From Pseudomonas piscis (GTDB taxonomy: Bacteria > Pseudomonadota > Gammaproteobacteria > Pseudomonadales > Pseudomonadaceae), in assembly GCF_009380155.1 (NCBI RefSeq), contig NZ_WHUV01000008.1, forward strand, positions 62,001 to 126,000: a stretch of 64,000 bases of DNA. Direction: 5' to 3'. The notes beneath the pieces are model-generated. The model was not told the origin of the DNA and searched no databases. It was given only the letters and a program-made list of their open reading frames with translations. Every line of letters begins with the position of its first letter. Within the stretch, counting starts at the first letter, position 1. Position numbers and translations under genes: made by a program. Of the stretch, positions 7,408-16,257 are shown in pieces.

Positions 7408-8463
7408 ATGAAAGAAAGTCTGAAGATCGCCGGCGCCTTCGTCGGTGTGATTGTCGGGGCGGGGTTCGCCTCCGGCCGGGAGCTGCTGCTGATGTTCGTC
7501 GACTTCGGCGTCTGGGGCTTGCTCGGGGCCGTGGTCAGCGCCGCGCTGTTCACCTTCCTCGGCATGGCCCTGGCCAGCCTGGGCAGCCGCTTGCGGGCTG
7601 CTTCGCATAAAGACGTGGTGCATGCCCTGTGCGGCCGGCACCTGGGCGCCCTGGTGGACCTGATGATCACCTTCTTCATGTTCGCCGTGACCGTGGTCAT
7701 GCTCGCCGGCGGCGGCGCCCTGCTGGAGCAGCAGTTCGGCATCCCGGCCATCACCGGCAGCGTGCTGGTGACCCTGGTGGTGGTGGCCATCGTCTGCCTG
7801 GACGTGCACAAAGTGATCGGCATGATCGGCGCGGTGACCCCGTTTCTCATCATCACCGCCGTGGGCATCGCCCTGTACGGCGCCGCGACCCGCCACCTGG
7901 ACTTCGAGCAACTCGACCACCTGGCCAGCCAGCAACAGGCCGGGGCCAGCCACTGGCTGCTGGGCGCCCTGCTCTACGTCTCCTACAACATCGTCGCCGG
8001 GGTGCCGATCCTGGCGATCATGGGTGGTGCGGCCAAGGGTGAGAAACAGGCAATGTGGGGCGGCATCCTTGGTGGCGCCTTGCTGGGCGTCTTGATGCTG
8101 GTGATGAGTCTGGGCCTGCTGTCGCGCCTGGACAGCGTGGCACAGTTGCCAATGCCGATGCTGTCGATCGCCAGCGAAGTCTCGCCGACCCTGGGCCTGC
8201 TGATGGCGCTGATCATCTTCTGCATGATCCTCAACACCGCCGTCGGCACCCTGTACTCCTTCTCCGCCCGCCTGCTGCCCGCCGGCACCCGGCAGTTCCG
8301 CATCGGCTCGATCCTGGCCGGGGCCCTGGCCTTCGTCGGCAGCCTGGTGGGCTTCATCAGCCTGGTGGGCCAGGTCTACCCGTTCTTCGGCTACCTGGGG
8401 TTCCTGCTGATCGCCGCCGTGATCATCGGCTGGCTGCGCCCACGGCGGCTGGCCATGGCGTAA
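7408..8463 (+). CDS. YkvI-family membrane transporter
   Basis: Integral membrane protein of 351 residues with about ten hydrophobic segments. The N-terminal AFVGVIVGAGFASGRELLLMF, a broken first helix with glycines, resembles YkvI-type proteins of the APC/LeuT superfamily, which are uncharacterised in most bacteria. It closes the FAD-oxidase/RidA operon, so it is a reasonable candidate importer for that pathway's amine or amino acid; this is inference. I take the ATG at 7408 (GAGG upstream) over an in-frame earlier codon at 7363. Confidence 0.8.
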   Translation: MKESLKIAGAFVGVIVGAGFASGRELLLMFVDFGVWGLLGAVVSAALFTFLGMALASLGSRLRAASHKDVVHALCGRHLGALVDLMITFFMFAVTVVMLAGGGALLEQQFGIPAITGSVLVTLVVVAIVCLDVHKVIGMIGAVTPFLIITAVGIALYGAATRHLDFEQLDHLASQQQAGASHWLLGALLYVSYNIVAGVPILAIMGGAAKGEKQAMWGGILGGALLGVLMLVMSLGLLSRLDSVAQLPMPMLSIASEVSPTLGLLMALIIFCMILNTAVGTLYSFSARLLPAGTRQFRIGSILAGALAFVGSLVGFISLVGQVYPFFGYLGFLLIAAVIIGWLRPRRLAMA

Positions 8464-8514
8464 GGCGCCAGCTCGGATAGGCTCGGTACAAGCCACAAAA
8501 GCCCGGCCTGAACC

Positions 8515-8544
8515 GACAGCGGGTGCCCGAAGGCACCCGCTGTC
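8515..8544. terminator. Bidirectional hairpin between convergent genes
   Basis: Perfect 13-base arms (GACAGCGGGTGCC and its complement) around the tetraloop CGAA, between the convergent transporter gene and the RND permease gene. The flanking T tract is weak on either strand, so it may act as a terminator or only protect 3' ends. Confidence 0.6.
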
Positions 8545-8562
8545 TCGTTGCGCCAGGCAGCC

Positions 8563-11500
8563 CTACGGCTGAACCGGCTCGGCCTGCGCCAGGGCATGCA
8601 CCGAGCCACCGGCCAGCTTGCGCAGGGTCACGTAGAACACCGGGGTCAGGAACAAGCCCAGGAGCGTCACCCCGAGCATGCCGAAGAACACCGTAATCCC
8701 GGTCGCGGCGCGAATCTCGCTACCGGCGCCCGTACCGATCAGCAACGGCACAGCCCCGGCGATGAAGGCCACCGAAGTCATGACGATCGGCCGCAGACGC
8801 AGGCGGCAGGCCTCCAGCGCCGCGTCGACGATACCCCAGCCCTGGGCTTCCAGCTCCCGGGCGAACTCGACGATGAGGATCGCGTTCTTGCAGGCCAGGC
8901 CCATCAGCACCACCAACCCGACCTGGACGAACACGTTGTTGTCGCCACCGCTGAGCCATACCCCGCTCAGCGCCGCCAGCATGCACACCGGCACGATCAG
9001 GATCACCGCCAGGGGCAGGGTCCAGCTTTCATAGAGCGCCGCCAGCACCAGGAACACCAGCATCACCGCAAGGGGGAAGACCACCAGCGCCGCATGGCTC
9101 TGGGTCACCTGTTGATAACTCAGGTCGGTCCACTCCAGGACGATGCCCTTGGGCAGCACCTGGTCGGCGATCTCCTGCAACTTGACCAGGGCCTGGGCCG
9201 AGGACAGCTGCTTGGGGTTGGCATCGCCGATCATCCCCGCCGCCGGGTAGCCGTTGTAGCGCACCACCGGGTCCGGGCCGAAGGTGTGGGTGACGGTGAT
9301 CATCGCTGCCAGCGGCACCATCTCGCCCCGGTCGTTGCGTACCCGCAGCGCGCCGATGTCCTCGGCGCTCTGGCGATAACGGGCGTCGGCCTGGGCCATC
9401 ACCCGGTACACCCGCCCGAACAGGTTGAAGTCGTTGACGTAGGCCGAGCCCAGGTAGACCTGCAAGGTGTTGAACACATCGCTCAGGGCCACACCCTGGG
9501 CCTTGGCCTTGACCCGGTCGACCTGCACCTCCAGCTGGGGAATGTTGGCCTGGTAGGAACTCACCGGGAAGCTCATGCCCGGGGTCCGGGCCACGGCCGC
9601 CTGGAAGGCGCTCATGGCCCCTTGCAGGGCGCCGTAGCCCAGGCCCTCGCGATCCTCCAGGTACAAGGCGTAGCCCGAGCCGTTGCCCAGGCCCTGGATC
9701 GGTGGCGGCAACAGCGCATAGGCGAAGCCTTCATGCAGTTGCGACAGCTTGGCGTTGAGCTCGGCGTTGATCTGCGCGGCGCTGCGGGTGCGCTGGTCGA
9801 ACGGCTTGAGGATGATGTACGCCGCCATCACGTTGGGCGTATTCACCCCCTGCAAGGCATTCAGGCCACTGAAGGCCGGCGCCATGTCCACGCCTTCCAC
9901 GCTCAGGGCGGTCTCGATGACCTTGCGCGTCAGCTCGTCGGTGCGCGACAGCGACGACCCCTCGGGCAGCTTGGTGCCGGCGAACAGGTAGAGCTTGTCC
10001 TGGGTCGGGATGAAACCGCCGGGCACGATCTGGAACAGCCAGACCGTGGCCACCAGCAACAGGCCGTAGATCGCGAAGACACTGCCGCGATGACGCAGGA
10101 TCCCGGTGACCGATCCCTGGTAGCGCTCGGAGCTGCGATTGAAGAAGCGGTTGAAGACCTTGAAGAAGCCGCCCAGCAGGCGCTGGATCAAGCGTTCCAG
10201 AGGGTCCTTGGGGGCATCGTGGGGCTTGAGCAGCTTGGCCGCCAGCGCCGGCGACAGAGTCAGCGAGTTGATCGCCGAGATCACCGTGGAGATGGCGATG
10301 GTCACCGCGAACTGCTTGTAGAACTGCCCGGTGACGCCCGAGAGGAAGGCCATGGGCACGAACACCGCACACAGCACCAGGGCGATGGCGACGATCGGCC
10401 CGGAGACCTCCTTCATCGCCCGGTGCGCGGCCTCCCGCGGGCGCAGGCCCTGGGCGATGAAGCGCTCGACGTTCTCCACCACCACGATGGCGTCGTCCAC
10501 CACGATGCCGATGGCCAGCACCATGCCGAACAGCGTCAGGGTGTTGATCGAGTACCCCAGCAGGTAGAGCCAGGCGAAGGTGCCGATGATCGACACCGGC
10601 ACCGCCAGCAGCGGAATGATCGAAGCCCGCCAGGTCTGCAGGAACACGATCACCACCAGCACCACCAGGATCACTGCCTCGATCAAGGTGTGCTGCACTG
10701 CGGCGATGGACTCGCGGACGAACACCGTCGGGTCCCAGATCGCCTTGTAGGCCACATCCTCGGGGAAGGTCTGCGCCAGCTCGTCGAACTTGGCATAGAC
10801 CGCATCGGCCACCTGCAAGGCGTTGGCCCCCGGCAGCAGGAAGATGCCCACGGTGGCCTGCTCCTTGCCGTCCAGGGAGGCACGCAGGGTGTAGTCGCCA
10901 GCCCCCAGCTCGATGCGCGCCACGTCGGACAACCGCACCACCTGGCCGTCCCTGCCGGACTTGAGCACGATATCGCCGAACTCCTGCTCGCTGCGCAGGC
11001 GTCCGCGAACGTTGATCGACAACAGGAAATCGGCCTTCTGCGGCGATGGTTCGGCCCCCAGCTGGCCCGCCGAGACCTGCACGTTCTGCTCGCGCACGGC
11101 GCTCAGCACGTCGGCCGCCGTCAACCCGCGAGACGCCAAAGCATCGGGGTCCAGCCACAGGCGCATGGCGTAGTCGCCGGAGCCATAGACCCCGACATCA
11201 CCGATGCCGGGCAGGCGCGACAGCGCATCCTTGACGTGCAGGGTCAGGTAGTTGCGCAAGTACAGCGAGTCGTAGTGGCCTTCCTTGGAATACAGGCTGA
11301 CGTACATCAGCGGGGTCGGCGACTGCTTCTGGGTGGTGACGCCGTATTGCCGCACCTCCTCTGGCAAGCGTGACAACGCCTGGCTGACGCGGTTCTGCAC
11401 CCGCACTGCGGCGGCGTCCGGATCGATGCCGGGGCTGAAGGTCACGGTCAGGGCCAGGGTGCCGTTGGAGCCGGCCACCGACTTCATGTACATGATGCCT

Positions 11501-11724
11501 TCGACGCCGTTGATCGCCTCCTCCAGGGGCACCGCCACCGACTCGGCGATTTCCTTGGGGTTGGCGCCGGGATAGGTGGCGCGGACCATGACGCTGGGCG
11601 GCACCACCTCGGGGTATTCCCCGGAGGGCAGCAGCGGGATCGAGATCAGCCCCAGGGCGAAAATGATGATCGACAAGACAATGGCGAAGATCGGCCGGTC
11701 GATGAAGAACTTCGAGAAATCCAT
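8563..11724 (-). CDS. RND multidrug efflux permease (HAE1 family, MexF-like)
   Basis: Inner-membrane proton/drug antiporter of 1,053 residues, full length for the family. The start MDFSKFFIDRPIFAIVLS is the typical HAE1 N-terminus; a conserved porter-domain stretch EYPEVVPPSVMVRATYPGAN follows at about 37-56. TM4, with the proton-relay aspartates in GIVVDDAIVVVENVER (about 404-419), and the late GLACKNAILIVEFAREL are present. The membrane-fusion gene is 12 bases upstream, so both form one operon, but no outer-membrane channel gene is present and the pump must borrow one. It is divergent from soxR and probably under redox control. Confidence 0.95.
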   Translation of the reverse strand: MDFSKFFIDRPIFAIVLSIIIFALGLISIPLLPSGEYPEVVPPSVMVRATYPGANPKEIAESVAVPLEEAINGVEGIMYMKSVAGSNGTLALTVTFSPGIDPDAAAVRVQNRVSQALSRLPEEVRQYGVTTQKQSPTPLMYVSLYSKEGHYDSLYLRNYLTLHVKDALSRLPGIGDVGVYGSGDYAMRLWLDPDALASRGLTAADVLSAVREQNVQVSAGQLGAEPSPQKADFLLSINVRGRLRSEQEFGDIVLKSGRDGQVVRLSDVARIELGAGDYTLRASLDGKEQATVGIFLLPGANALQVADAVYAKFDELAQTFPEDVAYKAIWDPTVFVRESIAAVQHTLIEAVILVVLVVIVFLQTWRASIIPLLAVPVSIIGTFAWLYLLGYSINTLTLFGMVLAIGIVVDDAIVVVENVERFIAQGLRPREAAHRAMKEVSGPIVAIALVLCAVFVPMAFLSGVTGQFYKQFAVTIAISTVISAINSLTLSPALAAKLLKPHDAPKDPLERLIQRLLGGFFKVFNRFFNRSSERYQGSVTGILRHRGSVFAIYGLLLVATVWLFQIVPGGFIPTQDKLYLFAGTKLPEGSSLSRTDELTRKVIETALSVEGVDMAPAFSGLNALQGVNTPNVMAAYIILKPFDQRTRSAAQINAELNAKLSQLHEGFAYALLPPPIQGLGNGSGYALYLEDREGLGYGALQGAMSAFQAAVARTPGMSFPVSSYQANIPQLEVQVDRVKAKAQGVALSDVFNTLQVYLGSAYVNDFNLFGRVYRVMAQADARYRQSAEDIGALRVRNDRGEMVPLAAMITVTHTFGPDPVVRYNGYPAAGMIGDANPKQLSSAQALVKLQEIADQVLPKGIVLEWTDLSYQQVTQSHAALVVFPLAVMLVFLVLAALYESWTLPLAVILIVPVCMLAALSGVWLSGGDNNVFVQVGLVVLMGLACKNAILIVEFARELEAQGWGIVDAALEACRLRLRPIVMTSVAFIAGAVPLLIGTGAGSEIRAATGITVFFGMLGVTLLGLFLTPVFYVTLRKLAGGSVHALAQAEPVQP

Positions 11725-11736
11725 GTTCCGTCTCCG

Positions 11737-12942
11737 TCAGTGGGCCGACAACGCCGGGGCATCAGGGCTCAACGACGGCTTCGCGACGGGCGGCGCCACC
11801 TCCTTGGGGCGGATCGGCATGCCGGGGTAGAAGATCTTCTGTGCGCCGCTGACCACCACCTGGTCGCCTGGGGCCAGGCCCGACTCGATCACCCGCAAGC
11901 CATCGAGCAAGCGCCCGAGGGTCACGTCCTTGCGCACGGCCTTGTCCTCCGGGCCCAGCACATACACGTACTTGCGGTTCTGGTCGGTGAGGATCGCGCG
12001 ATCGTCCACCAGCAGCGCCTGGGTTTCCCCGGCGCCCTCCAGGCGCACCCGCGCATACAGCCCGGGGGTCAGCTTGCCGTCGGGGTTAGGTAGCACCGCC
12101 CGGGCGCGGATGGTGCCGGTGGTGGCATCCACCCGGTTATCCAGGAAGTCCACCTGGCCGCTGAAGGGGAAACTGTCGCGCTGGCTGGCCAGGCCGACCC
12201 GCACCTGATGGGCCAGCCCCGGGCGGGCACCCGCCACGGCCTGGTCGCTGTAACGCAGGAAGCTGTGCTCGTCGGCATCGAAGTAGACGTATATCGGGTC
12301 CTGGGACACCACTGTGGTCAGTACTGTCTGGTCGGCTTGGGCCAGGTTGCCCGCGGTGATCTGCGCCCGCCCGGCGCGCCCGGCGAACGGCGCCCGTACC
12401 TGGGTGAACCCCAGGTTGAGCCGGGCCATGGCGACATCGGCGATGGCCGCATTGACCTGGGCCTGGCCCTGGCCCAGGGAGGCGCTGCGGATATCGCCCT
12501 CCTCGCGAGAAATCGCCGCCTGGCGAACCAGCGCCTGGCCGCGCTGGTCCTGGGCCTTGGCCAGGCGCAGCGAAGCCTGGGCCTGCTGCAGGCGCGCCTC
12601 GGCGCTGGCCAGGGCCTCACGGTAAGGCCGCGGATCGATCTCGAACAGCACCTGGCCCTGGCGCACCTGTTCACCATCGCGAAACGCCACCCGGTCGACA
12701 TAACCGCTGACCCGAGGCCGCAGGTCGACGGTGTCCACCGCACTGATGCGCCCATTGAACTGGTCCCACTCGCGGATACTGCGCAAGGCCAGGGTACTGA
12801 CCTCCACCTCCGGAGCCTGCGCCGCCGGGGGCGCCTTGCTTTCACCACAGGCCGCCAAGGCCAGGACCACGCCGTACAACGCCACACCTCGCGATACACC
12901 ACGGGCCCGGTAGAGAACTCGCTGGGCTGAATTCACGAACAT
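11737..12942 (-). CDS. RND efflux membrane-fusion lipoprotein (MexE-like)
   Basis: Periplasmic adaptor of 401 residues that links the permease to an outer-membrane channel. A signal peptide ends in the lipobox LAAC (Cys32), then come the barrel-sandwich half-motif VSGYVDRVAFRDGEQVRQGQVLFEIDPRPY, a helical hairpin (about 100-160), the second lipoyl half (TQVRAPFAGRAGRAQITAGNLAQ) and beta-barrel domains. I chose the ATG at 12942, with GGGGAG six bases upstream; a longer frame to 13002 would run into the soxR operator. It is paralogous to the adaptor at 32762. Confidence 0.93.
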   Translation of the reverse strand: MFVNSAQRVLYRARGVSRGVALYGVVLALAACGESKAPPAAQAPEVEVSTLALRSIREWDQFNGRISAVDTVDLRPRVSGYVDRVAFRDGEQVRQGQVLFEIDPRPYREALASAEARLQQAQASLRLAKAQDQRGQALVRQAAISREEGDIRSASLGQGQAQVNAAIADVAMARLNLGFTQVRAPFAGRAGRAQITAGNLAQADQTVLTTVVSQDPIYVYFDADEHSFLRYSDQAVAGARPGLAHQVRVGLASQRDSFPFSGQVDFLDNRVDATTGTIRARAVLPNPDGKLTPGLYARVRLEGAGETQALLVDDRAILTDQNRKYVYVLGPEDKAVRKDVTLGRLLDGLRVIESGLAPGDQVVVSGAQKIFYPGMPIRPKEVAPPVAKPSLSPDAPALSAH

Positions 12943-12991
12943 GCACTCCCCGACAATCGAACATTGGTTTTTTGCTGCCGGCACGGTACAA

Positions 12992-13009
12992 GTTAAAGTC
13001 AACTTTAAG
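12992..13009. promoter_or_regulatory. SoxR-box-like operator between soxR and RND operon
   Basis: An 18-base dyad whose core TTAAAGT-CA-ACTTTAA (12993-13008) has perfect seven-base arms. It agrees with the enterobacterial SoxR box at 12 of 18 positions, including the central AAGT and AACTT. It lies 23 bases before the soxR start and 50 bases before the membrane-fusion gene start, in the only space for both promoters. Binding by SoxR is inferred. Confidence 0.6.
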
Positions 13010-13031
13010 TAAAGCCCTCCCAGGAGCGAGC

Positions 13032-13517
13032 ATGTATTCCCAAGGCGATCCTCACCTGACCATCACCGAAATCGCCCGACGCAGCGGAGTCAACGCCTCG
13101 GCGCTGCGTTTCTACGAGTCCCGCGGGCTGATCAATTCAGCCCGTTCCGGCAGCGGCCACCGGCGCTATCCACGCTCGGTGCTGCGGCGCGTGGCCTACA
13201 TAGTGTTCGCCCAGCGGGTGGGCTTCTCCCTGGAGGAAATCAGCGAGCAGCTCGACGGCCTGCCCAACAACCACGCCCCCATGGGCGAAGACTGGCAACG
13301 CCTGTCCGCCACCTGGAAAGCCCGGGTGCAACAGCGCATCGCCGAGCTGGAACGGCTGAACATGAGCCTGGAGGAATGCATCGGCTGCGGCTGCATGTCC
13401 ATGGACCATTGCAAGATGAACAACCCGGGGGACATCTACTCGCGCAACGGCTGCGGCGCCCGGCGCTGGATCGGCGACGAGAAGATCGATGTGGAGGAAT
13501 TGCGGGGGGAAGCTTGA
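13032..13517 (+). CDS. soxR: Redox-sensitive MerR-family activator SoxR
   Basis: Regulator of 161 residues with a MerR-type DNA-binding domain (ITEIARRSGVNASALRFYESRGLI, about 11-34) and a C-terminal [2Fe-2S] cluster site with Cys116, Cys119, Cys121 and Cys127, giving the exact SoxR spacing C-x2-C-x-C-x5-C. Oxidation of the cluster, in pseudomonads mainly by redox-cycling compounds such as phenazines, switches it to an activator. AGGAGCG precedes the ATG at 13032. Its divergence from an RND pair matches the known Pseudomonas role of SoxR in controlling efflux and redox-drug defence rather than soxS. Confidence 0.96.
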   Translation: MYSQGDPHLTITEIARRSGVNASALRFYESRGLINSARSGSGHRRYPRSVLRRVAYIVFAQRVGFSLEEISEQLDGLPNNHAPMGEDWQRLSATWKARVQQRIAELERLNMSLEECIGCGCMSMDHCKMNNPGDIYSRNGCGARRWIGDEKIDVEELRGEA

Positions 13518-13565
13518 GTTTCTGGCAGCTCAGTGGCTATCGGGGCTGCCAGCGTGTGCCTGGAG

Positions 13566-14765
13566 CTAGCCGAAGGTTCTCATGAACGGCTCGGCACACT
13601 GCCTGATTGCGGCGACGACCTGCGGTGCTTGTTCAACCCATTCTGGCGAACGGGCCAACACTCGCTCCACAACTTGTAGCTGCTCGCGAATGACCTCTTC
13701 AGGCCGCGCTACATCACAGACCCTGGCAAATTCCAGCAAGCCTTGGCGCGAAGAGAACAGAGACTTGTTGCCAAGCAGATCCAGTGCAAGGACATCTTCC
13801 GGAATGTACGCGGTGGTATTGACGATGTCGTAGGCCGGCGCAAGCCGTGCGTTGCGCTGGGTAGGATCGGAGTACAACAGGCCAAAATTCTTCAGGTGGG
13901 CATCGCCATTACCCACGATGCAACTCAGGCTTACCATGGCAAACAACTGGTCTAGCGAGCCCCGCACGTGCTCGGGCGCACAGAACAGGCGGACTGCCTT
14001 GGCAATCGCCGAATAACTCTTGCTGTACTTCTGTTCGGTGCCCAGCCCCATCAGCGCAGCCATGTCCTCGAACCCCAGTGGGTCGAGCCGCTCGTCCCGA
14101 TCGAAGCGACGCATGACGAACAATTTGCCGTTGGCGGATAGATAGAACTCCGGAACCGCAATTCCCGCCTCCCGGGCCATGGACATACAAAGAAATTCGT
14201 TGATCGCCAGCCCTGGAAACTCATCCCGGCCACTTTTGATGATCAAGTCGGAAGTCTTCGAGGTAAAACGCGCTGGCATGGTGTCCTGCTGCTCAGGCAC
14301 CAGCACCTTGGGCTGAACACCCGAGATACCGGCGCGCAGGATGTAGCGATCCACCAGGCCAGCGAAAATATCCTCGGTACCGTCCCAGGCCAGGATTTCC
14401 TCAAGCCGTTCTCCGGCAAACTGCTGGCGTTGCAAGAGCGCATCGATTTCAGGGGAGTGCACCATTACCCGGCCGATGGGAGAACTGCTGCCAGACAGGG
14501 CCAACAGCAACATGGGATCGATGCTCACCAACTTGGCCAGACGGTTGCGCAACTGCTCCAGAACATAACCTTCCGGCAGGTTCATCTGGAAAATCGGGTG
14601 CAGTTCGCGGTAGCGGTATTCCTCCAGGCGCACAGGCATCAACAGACTGATAGCGGCCTGGGCCACGGCGTCTTCGTGGTAGCGAAACAGATAGTCCCCG
14701 GCGGTATTGAAGACCTTTCCGCTCCCACCCTCTGGCGTTGCCACTTGCAGCATGGCCGGCATCAC
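13566..14765 (-). CDS. hipA: HipA-family serine/threonine kinase toxin
   Basis: Protein kinase toxin of 399 residues of the HipA family, which in E. coli phosphorylates glutamyl-tRNA synthetase and induces persistence. An N-terminal subdomain (about 1-105, with LHPIFQMNLPEGYVLEQLRNRL) precedes the kinase core. Visible motifs are the Ser-containing P-loop ISGVQPK (about 152), the catalytic loop GNGDAHLKNFGLLY and the metal-binding Asp of LAPAYDIVNTT. All three are intact, so the toxin looks active. Its ATG overlaps the antitoxin stop by four bases. The GC content is visibly lower than that of neighbouring genes, suggesting acquisition. Confidence 0.92.
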   Translation of the reverse strand: MMPAMLQVATPEGGSGKVFNTAGDYLFRYHEDAVAQAAISLLMPVRLEEYRYRELHPIFQMNLPEGYVLEQLRNRLAKLVSIDPMLLLALSGSSSPIGRVMVHSPEIDALLQRQQFAGERLEEILAWDGTEDIFAGLVDRYILRAGISGVQPKVLVPEQQDTMPARFTSKTSDLIIKSGRDEFPGLAINEFLCMSMAREAGIAVPEFYLSANGKLFVMRRFDRDERLDPLGFEDMAALMGLGTEQKYSKSYSAIAKAVRLFCAPEHVRGSLDQLFAMVSLSCIVGNGDAHLKNFGLLYSDPTQRNARLAPAYDIVNTTAYIPEDVLALDLLGNKSLFSSRQGLLEFARVCDVARPEEVIREQLQVVERVLARSPEWVEQAPQVVAAIRQCAEPFMRTFG

Positions 14766-15013
14766 TCGAACACTCCCTGGATCTCGTCCAACGTGGGCAT
14801 GGCGGCAGGCATCAGAGTGAACTCACAGTCCAGAGCTGCCAGTACTCGTGCGTACGCCATCATGCCCACCGACAAATCGCCCCTTTCGATGGTTATGACT
14901 TTCTGCCGGGTAATGCCCGCCAGGGAGGCCAAGCTGGCCTGGGTCAACCCGCGGTTCAGGCGGCGCTGGCGAATCTGCTCACCTAGACGCAATGTGATGA
15001 GTGCATGATCCAT
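14762..15013 (-). CDS. hipB: HipB-like XRE antitoxin
   Basis: Antitoxin of 83 residues consisting almost entirely of one XRE helix-turn-helix (LGEQIRQRRLNRGLTQASLASLAGITRQKVITIERGD, about 10-46) with a short C-terminal tail. It should bind HipA and repress the shared promoter. It is first in the operon and coupled to hipA through an ATGA overlap. No strong ribosome-binding site is seen (AGAAC), which may help keep expression low. The upstream AT-rich region carries inverted repeats suited to HipB binding. Confidence 0.92.
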   Translation of the reverse strand: MDHALITLRLGEQIRQRRLNRGLTQASLASLAGITRQKVITIERGDLSVGMMAYARVLAALDCEFTLMPAAMPTLDEIQGVFE

Positions 15014-15019
15014 GTTCTA

Positions 15020-15053
15020 TATACGTAACAATCAAATATAAAAGTAACGTATA
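15020..15053. promoter_or_regulatory. hipBA operator/promoter region
   Basis: Inverted repeat TATACGTAAC (15020-15029) and GTAACGTATA (15044-15053), complementary at 9 of 10 positions with a 14-base AT-rich spacer. It ends seven bases before the hipB start codon and overlaps possible -10 sequences on the minus strand. A further related GTATACATTAC follows at about 15049-15059. Probable HipB autoregulatory site. Confidence 0.5.
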
Positions 15054-15252
15054 CATTACCTATAAAAAACATCAAAGCGACTCCGACCAGTTGCATTCGA
15101 GGCCCCAGGAAAAGCAGCTTCTGACCATCGGCGATACGGATTCCAGCCGCTATTGCTGACTTCTACGAACAACTGTATTGAGCATACCTGCCTGTTTCCC
15201 CCAGGCCGCGCCACGTACCTTGGCCCCACTGCAACCTGCCAAGGATTTTCCC

Positions 15253-16191
15253 ATGTTCAATCGCTTGATCCTGCCCTTCACCCTGGTGTTTTCCATCGGT
15301 GCGGCCCATGCCGCCGATACCCAGAAGTGGTACCCCTCCAAATACGGCGCGCAAGACGAGATCGGCGCGGTCAACCTGCTGGATGCCCAATCGGTGCTCG
15401 ATGCCGCGAAGCTGATCAAGACCGGCAAGACCTACCCGCTGGCGGTGCCCATCGACAAGAACCTGCCGGCCTTCCGCCACCGCAGCTTCCACCTGACCAA
15501 CGTGCAACCCGGCGAAGCCGGCGGTACCTCCCTGGGGCCCAACAAGTTCACCTTCAACGATGAACTGGTGGTGGGCTGGACCGGGGTCGGCACCCAGCTC
15601 AACGGGATCGGCCACATCGGTATCGACAACGTCTACTACAACGGCAATCGCGCGGCGGACTTCGTCAGCGTCGAGGGCGTGAAGAAGCTCGGCATCGAGA
15701 AAGTGCCGCCGATCGTGACCCGGGGCGTGGTGCTGGACATGACCGCCGTCTACGGCGAGGCCATAGTCCCGGAGAAGACCGAGTTCACCGTCGCTGACAT
15801 CCAGAAAGCCCTCGACCTGCAGGGCGTCAGCATCCGCAAGGGCGACGTGGTGCTGTTCAACACCGGCTGGCTGGAGCTGATCGGCAAGGACAACCAGAAA
15901 TTCCTCGCGGTCGAGCCCGGTATCGGCATGGAGGCCGCCAAGTGGCTGGTGGACAAGCAGATCGTGGCCTTCGGCGGCGACACCTGGGCCTCGGAAATCT
16001 ACCCGGCCAAAGATGGCCAGGAGTTCCCGGTCAACCAGTACATGCTGGCCAAGAACGGCATCTACAACCTGGAGCTGATCGACAGCCGGGCGCTGGTCCG
16101 GGACAAGGCCTGGGAGTTCATGTTCGTCCTCGGCCAACCGCTGTACAAAGGCTCGACCCAGGTCAACATCAACCCGGTGGCGATCCACTGA
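15253..16191 (+). CDS. Exported cyclase-family protein (PF04199-type hydrolase)
   Basis: Protein of 312 residues with a cleavable signal peptide (MFNRLILPFTLVFSIGAAHA, cut near residue 20), so periplasmic. The mature part resembles the cyclase/kynurenine-formamidase-like family: KYGAQDEIGAVNLL at the start, GVGTQLNGIGHIGIDNVYYNG at the metal site (residues 115-140) and GGDTWASEIYP later. The family's usual HxGTHxD metal motif appears here as GTQxxGxGHIG, the variant seen in the exported group. It cannot be KynB on this evidence; the substrate is unknown. AAGGA precedes the ATG at 15253. Confidence 0.8.
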   Translation: MFNRLILPFTLVFSIGAAHAADTQKWYPSKYGAQDEIGAVNLLDAQSVLDAAKLIKTGKTYPLAVPIDKNLPAFRHRSFHLTNVQPGEAGGTSLGPNKFTFNDELVVGWTGVGTQLNGIGHIGIDNVYYNGNRAADFVSVEGVKKLGIEKVPPIVTRGVVLDMTAVYGEAIVPEKTEFTVADIQKALDLQGVSIRKGDVVLFNTGWLELIGKDNQKFLAVEPGIGMEAAKWLVDKQIVAFGGDTWASEIYPAKDGQEFPVNQYMLAKNGIYNLELIDSRALVRDKAWEFMFVLGQPLYKGSTQVNINPVAIH

Positions 16192-16214
16192 TCGGCTGAC
16201 CCGGATACGACCCG

Positions 16215-16246
16215 GCCGCGCCCTTCTCGGAAGGCGCGGCTTTTTT
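16215..16246 (+). terminator. Rho-independent terminator after cyclase-family gene
   Basis: Perfect eight-base GC arms (GCCGCGCC at 16215-16222, GGCGCGGC at 16233-16240) followed directly by six T residues, 24 bases after the stop codon. Confidence 0.85.
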
Positions 16247-16257
16247 ATCGCCCTTCC

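Noticed and set aside
8548..11373. A 941-codon open frame on the plus strand, antisense to the RND permease at 8563-11724
   Set aside because: It mirrors a gene with full family signatures, is rich in Gln/His/Gly/Arg low-complexity residues, and lacks a ribosome-binding site. Such antisense frames are common at high GC.
13522..13552. Hairpin CTGGCAGC / GCTGCCAG between soxR and hipA
   Set aside because: Arms are only eight bases with a 15-base loop and no T tract, so it is not listed as a terminator despite its position between convergent genes.
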